Positions 25,874-34,498 of a stretch of DNA of 64,000 nt are shown here, one piece after another. The notes beneath the pieces are model-generated. The model did not search any database and was not told the DNA's origin. It worked only from the letters and a program-made list of their open reading frames with translations. A program made the position numbers and the translations under genes. This DNA is from Pseudomonadota bacterium (GTDB taxonomy: Bacteria; Desulfobacterota; Desulfarculia; Desulfarculales; Desulfarculaceae). The DNA is taken from positions 62,001-126,000 of the forward strand of contig JAHIND010000008.1 of NCBI GenBank assembly GCA_018896025.1, given 5' to 3'. Every line of letters starts with the position of its first letter. Position 1 is the first letter of the stretch.

Positions 25874-26640
25874 GCCTCGTCCTCCTCTTGCCTACCCGAG
25901 GCCTGGAAGTAAATGCGCATGGTCCCCCACTGGGTCGGTTCGTTCTGGGGCGAAGGCACGCGCTCCTGATAGACTCTTAACAGACCCACCCTGGTGAGTT
26001 CCAGTAGAGCCAAAAAGGTTACCACCAGTTGGGGCCGGGTGCGCTGCTCGGCGAAAAACTCCTCAAAGGTCATGGTTTGGCGGATGCGCAGATCCTCCAG
26101 CACCTCGCCGATGCGGTCCTCCAGGGAGACCCGGCCCTTGGGTATCTCCAGCACCATCTGCTCGTGGCGGTGGGTCATCAGGCGGTGGAAGGCCTCTATG
26201 AGGTCGAACACTCCGGCCTCGATGGCCTCCTCTTCCCCGGCGCGCACCTTGTCCAGCTCCCGGCGGCCGCCGCCCCTGGTGAACACGTCCCGGTCCAGCA
26301 GGTCGCGGTCGCCCAGCTTGTCCGCCGCCGCCTTGATGCGAATGTGTTCCTTGAGCCGCTCCACCAGGTCCTGGCGGGGGTCCTCCTCTTCCTGGTCCTC
26401 GGAGGAGTCGTAGGAGGGCAGAAGCTGGCGGCTCTTGATGTGCAGCAGAGTGGAGGCCATGACCAGGAACTCCCCGGCCACGGCGATGGACATGTCTTGC
26501 AGCAGGTCCAGGTAGTTCAGGTACTGCTTGGTGATCAGGGCCACGGGGATGTCGTAGATGTCCACCTCGTTCTTGCGGATGAGGTGCAACAACAGGTCCA
26601 GGGGGCCTTCGAATATCTCCAGCTTTACCGCGACGTCCAT
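25870..26640 (-). CDS. scpA: Segregation and condensation protein ScpA (kleisin)
   Basis: A 256-residue kleisin. The N-terminal motif VKLEIFEGPLDLLLHLIRKN and EVDIYDIPVALITKQYLNYL is diagnostic, as are EFLVMASTLLHIKSRQLLP and the C-terminal winged helix (VTFLALLELTRVGLLRV). It bridges the SMC heads and recruits ScpB, whose start overlaps its stop (ATGA). It begins 10 bases after the upstream protease gene on the same strand. Confidence 0.95.
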   Translation of the reverse strand: MDVAVKLEIFEGPLDLLLHLIRKNEVDIYDIPVALITKQYLNYLDLLQDMSIAVAGEFLVMASTLLHIKSRQLLPSYDSSEDQEEEDPRQDLVERLKEHIRIKAAADKLGDRDLLDRDVFTRGGGRRELDKVRAGEEEAIEAGVFDLIEAFHRLMTHRHEQMVLEIPKGRVSLEDRIGEVLEDLRIRQTMTFEEFFAEQRTRPQLVVTFLALLELTRVGLLRVYQERVPSPQNEPTQWGTMRIYFQASGRQEEDEA

Positions 26641-26650
26641 GCGACCACCT

Positions 26651-27322
26651 TTAGTAGGGCAACAGTAGGTTTAGCACGGATTGGGCCGGAAATAGAACCA
26701 GATAGCCAACCAGATCGGGCATGCCCGGCAGCCAGCGGGGCAAAAAGATAAGGCCCAGCAGGATGACGAACCCGTAGCGGTTGAGCTGTTGGTAGCGCAA
26801 GGCGGCCTTGGGCGGGAGCAGGCCGGTGAGGATGCCCGAGCCGTCCAGGGGAGGCAGGGGGATCAGGTTGAAGAAGGCCAGGATCACGTTCACCGTGACC
26901 CCCACAATCATCATCTGCCCGAAATACCACTTCCACTGGGCGTAGCCCGCGAACACCCCGGCCTGGACCAGCAGGTGCAGGGCCCCGGCGATGATCAGGG
27001 CGAAGAGGATGTTGCTGACCGGCCCGGCGGCGGAGATCCACACCATGTCCCAGCGGGGGTCGCGCAGACGGCGCGCATCGATGGGCACCGGTTTGGCCCA
27101 GCCGAAGCCCGCCCCGAACCAGGCGGTGATGAAAAACACCAGGGTTCCCGCCGGGTCCAAATGGTTGAGCGGGTTGAGGCTCATGCGCTTTCTCTGCTTG
27201 GCCGTGGGGTCGCCCCTGAGCCAGGCCACAAAGGCGTGGGAGGCCTCGTGCACGGTAAGGGCCATGAGGATGGGCGGGGCCAGCATCACCAGCTTTAGCA
27301 AGAAGTTGGTAAGCCAGTCCAT
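26651..27322 (-). CDS. Site-2 protease family (M50) membrane metalloprotease
   Basis: A 223-residue polytopic protein with the zinc motif HEASH (about residues 25-29; preceded by ILMALTV) and the second metal motif NLIPLPPLDGSG (about 150-161) in which Asp completes the site. The architecture, without a PDZ domain, matches the YwhC/small S2P subgroup often found next to scpA. It would cleave membrane-embedded substrates, none of which can be named here. Stop of the upstream poly(A)-polymerase-like gene and this start share one base (TGATG). Confidence 0.88.
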   Translation of the reverse strand: MDWLTNFLLKLVMLAPPILMALTVHEASHAFVAWLRGDPTAKQRKRMSLNPLNHLDPAGTLVFFITAWFGAGFGWAKPVPIDARRLRDPRWDMVWISAAGPVSNILFALIIAGALHLLVQAGVFAGYAQWKWYFGQMMIVGVTVNVILAFFNLIPLPPLDGSGILTGLLPPKAALRYQQLNRYGFVILLGLIFLPRWLPGMPDLVGYLVLFPAQSVLNLLLPY

Positions 27323-30003
27323 CAGGCCTCGCCACCGGTTTTTTTGAATTCTTTCATCACCAAGCGCTCCTCCTGGTCCCTGGTGAGCACCTCCCCGTCC
27401 AGGCGGGCGGCGGTCAGCCGGTCCAAGATGCGTTTGAATAAGGGACCCGGAGTGTATCCCAGGGCCTTCAAGTCGTCACCGTCCAACTCGGGCCGCACCC
27501 GGGCCAGGGACAGCATGTACTGGCTCACCGCCTTCTTGGCCCATTGGCGGTTGGCCTTGGCCAAGATGTAGAGCTGGAACTCGGGCCGCTGGGAGTGCAG
27601 CAGGAAATATATGTCCGAGGCGGCCGGTTTCTTGCGCTGCAAAAGGTTCATGGCCTTCAGCGCCCGCTCCCTCTCGTTCTCCAACTCGTCGCGCTGTTTG
27701 CGCGACATGCCCAGGCGGCGGCCCAGAGCCTGGCGGCCCTCGGGCTCCAAGGGGTCGCTAAGGCCCAGGTAGTATACCAGCCACTGCTCCACCGGTTGGT
27801 CCAGAAAGGAAAGCCGATGCCAGGCCAGAGCCTCTTCCAGGTCCTCCAAAAGCTCCTCGTCCTTGATCTCCAGCTTTAGGTCCGTGTGGAAGACGTATAA
27901 GAGCTTCAGTTCCCTGAGGCGCTGCAAGCAGGCCACGGCCCGCTCCTCTTCCAGCATCTGGCGGAACTCGCCGAACAGCCGCCGGGGCGATAGGCGCTTG
28001 AAGGCGTCGATCTTCACCGCGTTCTTGACCAGCCCCTCGGTGAGCTTGCCGATGCGGAAGCCGAAGCGCTGCTCAAAGCGCACCGCCCTAAAGACCCTGG
28101 TGGGGTCCTCCACAAAGGAGAGGTTGTGCATAACCCGGACGGCCTTTTCCTTGATGTCGCGCAGGCCGTCGAAAAAGTCCAGGAGTTGGCCGAAGCCGGG
28201 TGGGTTCAGCTGCACCGCCAGGGTGTTGATGGTGAAGTCGCGGCGGTACAGGTCCAGCTTGAGGCTGGAAAGCTCCACCACCGGCAGGGCCGCCGGGGAG
28301 TCGTAGTATTCCAGGCGGGCGGTGGCCACGTCCAGGCTCAGCCCGCTGGCCTCGAAAATGATATTGGCGGTGCTGAACTTCTTATGGGTGCGCACCTTCA
28401 CCTCGGGGTGCAGTTCCCCAAAGCGCCGCGCAAAGGCGATGCCGTCGCCTTCCACCACCACGTCCAGGTCCAGGTTTTCCCGCCTGAGGAACAGATCGCG
28501 CACCGAGCCACCCACCAGATAGGCCTTGTAGCCCAGGTCTCCGGCCACCTGGCCCATCTCCTTGAGGATGCTCATGACCCGCCGGGGCAGGCGTTCGCCC
28601 ATGAGGCTCTTGATGTTCTTGTTGCGCACCGTGCGGGGGCCTTGGTTGCGGTCCATCAGGTGCTCGGTGATCAGGGGGTTTTCGATGAGGGTATTGAGCA
28701 GATCGGTGCGGGTGATGACCCCCAGCAGCTTGCCGTCCTGCATCACCGGCACCAGGCGCTGGCGGCGCTCCACCACCGCCTGTTCCACCTCCAGCAAGGT
28801 GGCCCGGGGCGAGAGCACCTCCACGTGGGGGGTCATGTATTCCACCACGCTGAGATCGCCCAGGCCGTGGTACACCGCCTTTTCCACGGTCTGGCGGGTG
28901 ATGACGCCCCTGACCTCGCTGCCCTGGCTCACCGGCAACACGTTTACGTTGTAACGGGTGAGCACCTGCTCCGCTTCCTTGAGGGTGGTCTCGGCGGGCA
29001 CGGTGATGGGCGGGGAGGTCATGAGGTCTTGGGCCAGGATGGTGGGGTTAATGGACGAGCGCAGCACGTTGGTCAGGCGCTCGCCCGCCTCCACCAGGGT
29101 CATGTCCTTCAGGGTGGCGCTGGCCGCGGTGGGATGGCCTCCGCCGCCCATGGCCTGGGCGATGGCCCCCACGTCCACCTCGGGCAGGCGAGAGCGGGCC
29201 ACCAGGTAGATGCGCCCCTCCATGCGGGCCAGGGCGAACAGGGCGTCCAGGTTTTCCATGTCCATGAACTTGTGCACCAGCACCGCGAACTCGGGCACGT
29301 AAAAGTCGCGGCTCACATGGCTCACCACCAACGATGCGCCGCCCACGTTGAGAGTCTCGGCCGCGCTGATCAGGTCGTTCAAGAGGCCAACCTCCTCGGC
29401 GGTGAGTTCGCGGGTGATGAGGTTGGACACCACGCTGAGGTTGGCTCCCTGGCTAAGGAGCCAGGCGGCGGCCCCGTAGTCGGCCGGGGTGGTGGAACTG
29501 AAGGTGAAGCTGCCGGTGTCCTCGTAGATGCCCAGGGCCAAAAGGGTGGCCTCGCCTTCGCTCAGGGCCACACCCTGGTTGCGCAGCAGTTGGCTGAGCA
29601 CGGTGACCGTGGAGCCCACCGGCTCCACGATCTGGTAGGAGGCCTTGACGTCGTTGGCGCTGTCCGGGTGGTGGTCAAAGGCGTGCACCTCCACCTCGGG
29701 GTCGTCGGCCAGGGGACCCAGGGGGCCGATGCGCTCCTTTTGGCGGGTGTCCACCAGGATCAGGCGGCGCACCCGCTCAAAGGGCACCTGCTTGACCTTG
29801 ACGAAGTTGTAGAGGAAGCACACCGAGTCCACGAAGAAGTTGCGCAGATTGCGCTCCTGGGAGCCGGGCAGGACCAGCATGGCCTCGGGGTAGAGCTTGG
29901 CCGCCGCCAGCATGGAGGCCAGGGCGTCGTAATCGGCGTTGATGTGGGTGGTAATCACCTCCACGTCGCGTTGGGAGCGCTTTTTGCCGGTTTTGTTGGC
30001 CAT
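27322..30003 (-). CDS. DHH-CBS-tRNA nucleotidyltransferase/poly(A) polymerase fusion protein
   Basis: An 893-residue fusion. Residues 14-330 form a DHH/DHHA1 phosphoesterase (ITTHINADYDALASM, VEVHAFDHHPDS, GGGGHPTAAS). Two CBS domains follow (about 335-450; LMTSPPITVPAETTLKEAEQ, VEYMTPHVEVLSP). The C-terminal half is a class II nucleotidyltransferase (AYLVGGSVRDLFL, LDLDVVVEGD catalytic Asp pair, RRDFTINTLAVQL, DPTRVFRAVRFEQRFGF). The same architecture in Aquifex is an A-adding enzyme that completes tRNA CCA ends together with a CC-adding partner. The DHH part may act on nanoRNA or cyclic dinucleotides. It shares an operon with tRNA-Val, rluB and xerD. Confidence 0.9.
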   Translation of the reverse strand: MANKTGKKRSQRDVEVITTHINADYDALASMLAAAKLYPEAMLVLPGSQERNLRNFFVDSVCFLYNFVKVKQVPFERVRRLILVDTRQKERIGPLGPLADDPEVEVHAFDHHPDSANDVKASYQIVEPVGSTVTVLSQLLRNQGVALSEGEATLLALGIYEDTGSFTFSSTTPADYGAAAWLLSQGANLSVVSNLITRELTAEEVGLLNDLISAAETLNVGGASLVVSHVSRDFYVPEFAVLVHKFMDMENLDALFALARMEGRIYLVARSRLPEVDVGAIAQAMGGGGHPTAASATLKDMTLVEAGERLTNVLRSSINPTILAQDLMTSPPITVPAETTLKEAEQVLTRYNVNVLPVSQGSEVRGVITRQTVEKAVYHGLGDLSVVEYMTPHVEVLSPRATLLEVEQAVVERRQRLVPVMQDGKLLGVITRTDLLNTLIENPLITEHLMDRNQGPRTVRNKNIKSLMGERLPRRVMSILKEMGQVAGDLGYKAYLVGGSVRDLFLRRENLDLDVVVEGDGIAFARRFGELHPEVKVRTHKKFSTANIIFEASGLSLDVATARLEYYDSPAALPVVELSSLKLDLYRRDFTINTLAVQLNPPGFGQLLDFFDGLRDIKEKAVRVMHNLSFVEDPTRVFRAVRFEQRFGFRIGKLTEGLVKNAVKIDAFKRLSPRRLFGEFRQMLEEERAVACLQRLRELKLLYVFHTDLKLEIKDEELLEDLEEALAWHRLSFLDQPVEQWLVYYLGLSDPLEPEGRQALGRRLGMSRKQRDELENERERALKAMNLLQRKKPAASDIYFLLHSQRPEFQLYILAKANRQWAKKAVSQYMLSLARVRPELDGDDLKALGYTPGPLFKRILDRLTAARLDGEVLTRDQEERLVMKEFKKTGGEA

Positions 30004-30009
30004 GCTTTC

Positions 30010-30927
30010 CTAGCCCCTGGGGTGGTGGCGGCGGTGGACCTCCACCAGCCGCTGGCGGGTGACGTGGGTGTAGACCTGGGTGGTGCTGATGTCGCTGTGC
30101 CCCAGCATTAGCTGCACGCTCCTGAGATCGGCCCCGCCCTCCAAAAGATGGGTGGCAAAGGTGTGGCGCAGGGTGTGAGGGGTAACCGGCCCGTTTATGC
30201 CCGCCTTTTGCAGGTGCTTGTGGATGATCTTCCACAGCCCCATGCGGCTCAGGCCGTCGCCCCGGTTGTTCAAAAAAACCTCCTCGCGCAGTTTGCCCTT
30301 GAGCAGGCGGGCGCGGGGGCCTTCCAGATAGTCCTTCAGCACCTTGAGCGCCGTTTCGTGCACCGGCACCAGGCGCTCCTTGTCCCCCTTGCCGTGCACC
30401 AACAGACAGCCCACCTGGAACTGCACGTCGCCCACCCCCAGGCTGATGACCTCGCTCACCCGGAGTCCGGCGGCGTACATCAGCTCCAGCATGGCCCGAT
30501 CCCGGCGGCCCAGGTCGCTCAAGGGGTCTGGGGCGTCCAGCAGGCGCTCCACCTCGTCCCGGCTGAGGAAATAGGGCAGGCCTTCCGGCAAACGCGGCCC
30601 AACCAGCCCGGCCAGAGGGTCTTTGCTCAGCTCGCCCCGCTTGAGCAACCAGGCCACCAGGCCACGGGCGGCGGAGAGCCGCCGGGCCCTGGTGCGGGGG
30701 GCCAGGCCGTTTTGGGCTGCCTGGGACAGGAAGGCCACCACGTGCAGCGACTCCACCTGGTCCCAGGAGGTGACTTCCTGCTTGAGCAGGAAATCGGTGA
30801 GGTCGGCCAGGTCCTCGGCGTAGGAACTGACCGAATTGGCGGCCAGGCCCCGCTCGGCGGCCAGATGGGCCAGATAGCGGTCCACCGCCTGGTGCAAAGC
30901 CAGTGCCTGAGGACTAGCTAAGGTCAT
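30010..30927 (-). CDS. xerD: Tyrosine recombinase XerC/XerD
   Basis: A 305-residue site-specific recombinase with an N-terminal SAM-like core-binding domain (AVDRYLAHLAAERGLAANSV) and a catalytic domain with the full set of residues: Arg in YAAGLRVSEVISL, Lys in VHGKGDKERLVPV, HTLRHTFATHLLEGG (His, Arg), LGHSDISTTQVYTHV (His and nucleophile Tyr). It resolves chromosome dimers at dif with its partner Xer protein. The chosen ATG (30927) matches family length; the frame is open further upstream only because it overlaps the end of pepP by 14 bases. XerC versus XerD is not certain. Confidence 0.9.
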   Translation of the reverse strand: MTLASPQALALHQAVDRYLAHLAAERGLAANSVSSYAEDLADLTDFLLKQEVTSWDQVESLHVVAFLSQAAQNGLAPRTRARRLSAARGLVAWLLKRGELSKDPLAGLVGPRLPEGLPYFLSRDEVERLLDAPDPLSDLGRRDRAMLELMYAAGLRVSEVISLGVGDVQFQVGCLLVHGKGDKERLVPVHETALKVLKDYLEGPRARLLKGKLREEVFLNNRGDGLSRMGLWKIIHKHLQKAGINGPVTPHTLRHTFATHLLEGGADLRSVQLMLGHSDISTTQVYTHVTRQRLVEVHRRHHPRG

Positions 30928-32014
30928 AAAAGCGGTCCAGCTTTCCCAGGCGCATGCAGCCTTCCCCGGTGAGCAGCACCATGTCCTCCAGGCGCACCCC
31001 GCCCCAGCCGGGCAGGTAGATGCCCGGCTCGATGGTGAAGACCATGCCCGCGTCCAGCACATCGTCGGCGCGGGGGCCCACCCGAGGGTCTTCGTGGGTG
31101 GCCAGGCCCACTCCGTGGCCCAGGGAGTGGCCGAAGCGCGACCCGAATCCGGCCTGGTCGATCACCTCCCTGGCGATGGCGTCGGCCTCGTTGCCGGTCA
31201 TGCCGGGCATGATCTCATCGTAGGCCTTGTTCTTGGCGGCCAGGGTGGCGCCGTAGACCTTGGCGAAGCGCTCGTCCGCCGCCTCCAGGCCTCCCGCCAC
31301 CACGGTGCGCGAGATGTCCGAGCAGTAGCCTTTCAGCTTGGCCCCCACGTCGAAGACGATGGGGTCGCCCCGCTGAATGACCCGCTCGCCGCTCTCGGCG
31401 TGGGGCTCGGCCCCGTTGGGGCCGCTGGCCACGGTGGGGGGGAAGCTGACCCCCTCGGCCCCGGCGTCCTCCACCGCCCGGGCGATGGAAAGGGCCACCT
31501 CGCGCTCGCTGCGGCCAATAAGCTCACCGGCCAGGGTCTGGTCAAGGACCTTTTCCATGAGGGCCAGACTGGCGGCCAAGGCCCTGATTTCCGCGCTGTT
31601 TTTCTTGACCCGCAGCTTGGAGACCAGCCCCAGGGTGGGTTTGATCTCCACGCCGGGCAGGTGCTGCTCCAGGCGGGAGCGCCACATGTCCAGCATGGCC
31701 TCGGACTCGTAGGCCAGGGTCTTTAGCCCCAGCTCCGGGGCGATCATTCCGAGGAGGGGGGCCAGGCCCTGGTGGTAGATCAGAGTCTCGAAATAGGCGG
31801 CCTGGGAACGGGCCGTAAGCTCGTAGCGGAAGTCGGTAAGGAGCAAGGCCGCGGTTTGACTTATCAAAAGGCAGCCGGAGCTTTCGCCCCACTGGCCGTC
31901 GTCCGGGGTAAACCCGCTGAGATAGCGCCGGTTGGCGGGCAGGGTGACCAAAATGGCGTCCAGACCCTGTTTTTTAAGCAGTCTGCGCAGCGCGGCGAGC
32001 CTGGTTTTTATCAT
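30914..32014 (-). CDS. pepP: M24-family metallopeptidase (Xaa-Pro aminopeptidase/dipeptidase)
   Basis: A 366-residue creatinase-fold enzyme. The N-terminal domain (about 1-130) precedes the pita-bread catalytic domain with the five metal ligands in order: FDVGAKLKGYCSDISRT (two Asp), FGHSLGHGVGLATHE (His), FTIEPGIYLPG (Glu), GVRLEDMVLLT (Glu). It removes N-terminal residues preceding proline or cleaves Xaa-Pro dipeptides. Start at 32014 is set by AGGAG six bases upstream; an upstream in-frame ATG (32056) has no such site. It is the first gene of a seven-gene minus-strand operon behind the promoter at 32062-32090. Confidence 0.88.
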   Translation of the reverse strand: MIKTRLAALRRLLKKQGLDAILVTLPANRRYLSGFTPDDGQWGESSGCLLISQTAALLLTDFRYELTARSQAAYFETLIYHQGLAPLLGMIAPELGLKTLAYESEAMLDMWRSRLEQHLPGVEIKPTLGLVSKLRVKKNSAEIRALAASLALMEKVLDQTLAGELIGRSEREVALSIARAVEDAGAEGVSFPPTVASGPNGAEPHAESGERVIQRGDPIVFDVGAKLKGYCSDISRTVVAGGLEAADERFAKVYGATLAAKNKAYDEIMPGMTGNEADAIAREVIDQAGFGSRFGHSLGHGVGLATHEDPRVGPRADDVLDAGMVFTIEPGIYLPGWGGVRLEDMVLLTGEGCMRLGKLDRFYDLS

Positions 32015-32061
32015 GGCGCTCTCCTGATGGCGGCTGGGGATTTCTTCAGCCTGCATAAGAT

Positions 32062-32090
32062 TTTATAGCATCGGGCCCCCTGGGTGGCAA
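32062..32090 (-). promoter_or_regulatory. Sigma-70-type promoter of the pepP-xerD-scp-rluB operon
   Basis: On the minus strand TTGCCA (32090-32085), a 17-base spacer and TATAAA (32067-32062) form a good promoter about 48 bases before the pepP start codon. It stands in the 148-base gap shared with the divergent sigma-54 activator gene. Confidence 0.7.
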
Positions 32091-32162
32091 GGCCGGGTCC
32101 GCCTGCTTGCGCCGAGGCCTGGGCCTGGGGTATGTAGTAGGGACTCTTGAGGAGAGACAGCT

Positions 32163-33572
32163 TTGCAAGCATCCGAGCGCGTGATTTTGGCCGTCGCCGC
32201 GAATCTGGCCCAGTGGCTGGGCGGCGAGACGGCGGCCGCCCGCCCCTTGGTCATGGAAAGGGCCCCCACCACGGCCCCGCCTTGCGGTCTGGACCCGGCG
32301 GGACGCCGGGCCGTGGAAAGCCTGGCCCGCCAGCTGGTGGAGGCGGTGCTGGCCCTGCGGGGCCGGGGCCTGAGTCCGGAGGAGGTGGGCGAGGCTATGC
32401 GCCGGGAGGTGCACAAGCGGCTCATGGCCCGGCCGGAGTTGGAGCGGGCTGTGGCCGCCCGCCTGGAGGGGGCCTTGCCCCGGCTGCTGGATGTGGAGCA
32501 TCTGGTGGAGCTGGCCCAGCGGGGGGTGAGCGCTTCGCCGCTGGTGGCCGCCTTGGACCAGGAGGAGTTGGTGGCCGGGCCTTCGCCCGCCTTCCGCCGG
32601 GTGCTCAAGGACCTGAGCCAGGTGGCGGCCAGCGACTTCCCAGTGCTTCTGGTGGGCGAGAGCGGCACGGGCAAGGAGTTGCTGGCCCGCCGCCTGCATC
32701 AGCTTTCCCCCCGGCGGGAGGGGCCCTTGGTCACCGTGAACTGCGCGGCCATGCCCCCCAACCTGCTGGAGAGCGAGCTGTTCGGCCACGAAAAGGGGGC
32801 CTTCACCGGGGCCGAGGCAGCCAGGCCGGGCTATTTTCGCCAGGCCCGGGGCGGCACCCTGTTTTTGGACGAGATCGGCGAGGCCTCGCCCGAGTTGCAG
32901 GTGCGCCTGCTGCGGGTGCTGGAAAACCGCCGGGTGGCTCCGGTGGGCGGCGGGGGCGAGGTGCCGGTGGACTTCCGCCTGGTGGCGGCCACCCACCGCG
33001 ACCTGGCCCAGGCCGCGTCCCAGGGCCAGTTCAACCAGGCCCTGCTCTACCGCTTGCAGGTGGTGCCGCTGTATTTGCCGCCGCTACGGGAGAGGCCCGA
33101 GGATTTGGACCTGCTGCTGGACCATTTTCTGGCCCAGGCCGGGCTCTTGGCCAAAAAGACTCGCCGCCTGGCCCCGGAGACTCGGGAGCGGCTCAAGCAA
33201 TACGCCTGGCCGGGCAACGTGCGCGAGCTACGCCACCTTTTGCAGCGGCTGGTGGTGCTCTCGCCGGAGTTCGAGATAGGCCCGGAGATGCTGCCCCCCG
33301 AGGTGGTGGGCGGCGGAGACGAGGCGGCTTGGCGCGAGGCCCTGGCCGGGGTGGAGGGCATCCCCGCCGCCCGGGTGAGCGATTTGGCGGCGTTCTTGGC
33401 CGCCCGCCAGGGCCGCGAGGTGGCCAACCAGGACCTGCGCGGGGCGTTGGAGTGCTCCGACTCCACGGCCAAGAACATCTTGGCCGCCCTGACCAGGGCC
33501 GGGTTGGCCACGGCCAGCGGGAGCCGGGGAGGGCGGCGCTACCGGGTGGGCAGGCCGGGCGACTCCAACTGA
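32163..33572 (+). CDS. Sigma-54-dependent activator-like AAA+ protein
   Basis: A 469-residue protein with an unrecognised N-terminal region (1-135), a sigma-54-interaction AAA+ domain (about 140-375) and a C-terminal winged-helix-like end. Walker [15 protein letters not shown] loop ([13 protein letters not shown]), Walker [10 protein letters not shown] and the arginine fingers ([11 protein letters not shown] region) are all intact, so it should contact RNA polymerase with sigma-54. It lacks a receiver or PAS domain, and the C-terminus (about 395-465) is not a typical Fis-type HTH. Start is TTG at 32163 preceded by GAGGAGA. Target and signal unknown. Confidence 0.85.
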   Translation: MQASERVILAVAANLAQWLGGETAAARPLVMERAPTTAPPCGLDPAGRRAVESLARQLVEAVLALRGRGLSPEEVGEAMRREVHKRLMARPELERAVAARLEGALPRLLDVEHLVELAQRGVSASPLVAALDQEELVAGPSPAFRRVLKDLSQVAASDFPVLLVGESGTGKELLARRLHQLSPRREGPLVTVNCAAMPPNLLESELFGHEKGAFTGAEAARPGYFRQARGGTLFLDEIGEASPELQVRLLRVLENRRVAPVGGGGEVPVDFRLVAATHRDLAQAASQGQFNQALLYRLQVVPLYLPPLRERPEDLDLLLDHFLAQAGLLAKKTRRLAPETRERLKQYAWPGNVRELRHLLQRLVVLSPEFEIGPEMLPPEVVGGGDEAAWREALAGVEGIPAARVSDLAAFLAARQGREVANQDLRGALECSDSTAKNILAALTRAGLATASGSRGGRRYRVGRPGDSN

Positions 33573-33649
33573 GCCCTGGAGCCCAGCGCGGCCACGGGAT
33601 ATAGTAGGAAGGCAAAGCGGCCCGCGTCGGGACCGCCAAGGAGAAAATC

Positions 33650-34462
33650 ATGGCGCTAAAGGGACGCATAGGCTTGGCCGGTTGCGGCAACATGGGCGGG
33701 GCCCTGCTCAAGGGCATGCTGGCCGCCGAGGTGGTGCAGGCCGCCCAGGTGGTGGTGGCCGAGATCGACGCCGAGCGGGCCAAGCAACTTAACTCCGATC
33801 TTGGGGTGGCCACGGTTAGCCGGCCATCGGAGCTGAGCGAGCTGGATCTTCTGATCCTGGCGGTCAAGCCCGCCTACGTGGCCCAGGCGGCCCGGGACTC
33901 GGCCCAGGCCCTTCGGCCCGGCAGCCTGGTGATTACCCTGGCCGCGGGGCTCAAGCTGGCCACGGTGGCCGCCGCCCTGCCCCAGGGACAGGCCCTGGTG
34001 CGGGCCATGCCCAACACCCCGGCCCTGGTGGGCAAGGGGGTGACCGCCATCTGCGCCGACCAGGTGCAGGCCCCCGAGTTTTTGGAGACCGCCCGGGAGG
34101 TGTTCGGCGCGGTGGGGCCGGTGGTCACAGTGGAAGAAAAGCTCATGGACGCGGTCACCGCGCTGTCGGGCTCGGGGCCGGCCTATATCTACGTGATGAT
34201 CGAGGCCCTGGCCGACGCCGGGGTGTGCCAGGGGCTGGACCGCCAGACCGCGCTCACCCTGGCCTCGCACACCGTGGCCGGCGCGGCCCAGATGATTATC
34301 AAGACCGGCGAGCATCCCGGCGTGCTCAAGGATTGGGTCACCTCCCCCGGAGGCACCACCGCCGCCGGGCTGGCCGAACTGGAGCGTGGCGGCGTGCGGG
34401 GCGTGCTCTACAAGGTGATCGAGGCGGCCACCCGCCGGGGCAAGGAACTGGACAAGAAATAA
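33650..34462 (+). CDS. proC: Pyrroline-5-carboxylate reductase
   Basis: A 270-residue NAD(P)H-dependent enzyme for the last step of proline synthesis. N-terminal Rossmann motif GLAGCGNMGGALLKGM; ILAVKPAYV; ALVRAMPNTPALVG; and the family signature TALSGSGPAYIYVMIEALADAGV with VTSPGGTTAAGLAELE near the end. Length is typical (about 270). AAGGAG lies 6 bases before the ATG. The following gene (AICAR transformylase) is on the same strand after 36 bases. Confidence 0.96.
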   Translation: MALKGRIGLAGCGNMGGALLKGMLAAEVVQAAQVVVAEIDAERAKQLNSDLGVATVSRPSELSELDLLILAVKPAYVAQAARDSAQALRPGSLVITLAAGLKLATVAAALPQGQALVRAMPNTPALVGKGVTAICADQVQAPEFLETAREVFGAVGPVVTVEEKLMDAVTALSGSGPAYIYVMIEALADAGVCQGLDRQTALTLASHTVAGAAQMIIKTGEHPGVLKDWVTSPGGTTAAGLAELERGGVRGVLYKVIEAATRRGKELDKK

Positions 34463-34498
34463 ACCCGAGCGCGGGCGCGTTCAGGCAAGGAGATAAAG

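Noticed and set aside
28126..30111. 661-codon plus-strand open frame opposite the DHH-CBS-polymerase gene
   Set aside because: Product is a His/Gln/Gly-rich mixture without known motifs, and the opposite strand encodes a complete recognisable enzyme.
32147..33604. 485-codon overlapping frame in the sigma-54 activator gene
   Set aside because: Composed almost wholly of Gly, Pro, Ala and Arg, without motifs; the other frame has intact AAA+ motifs.
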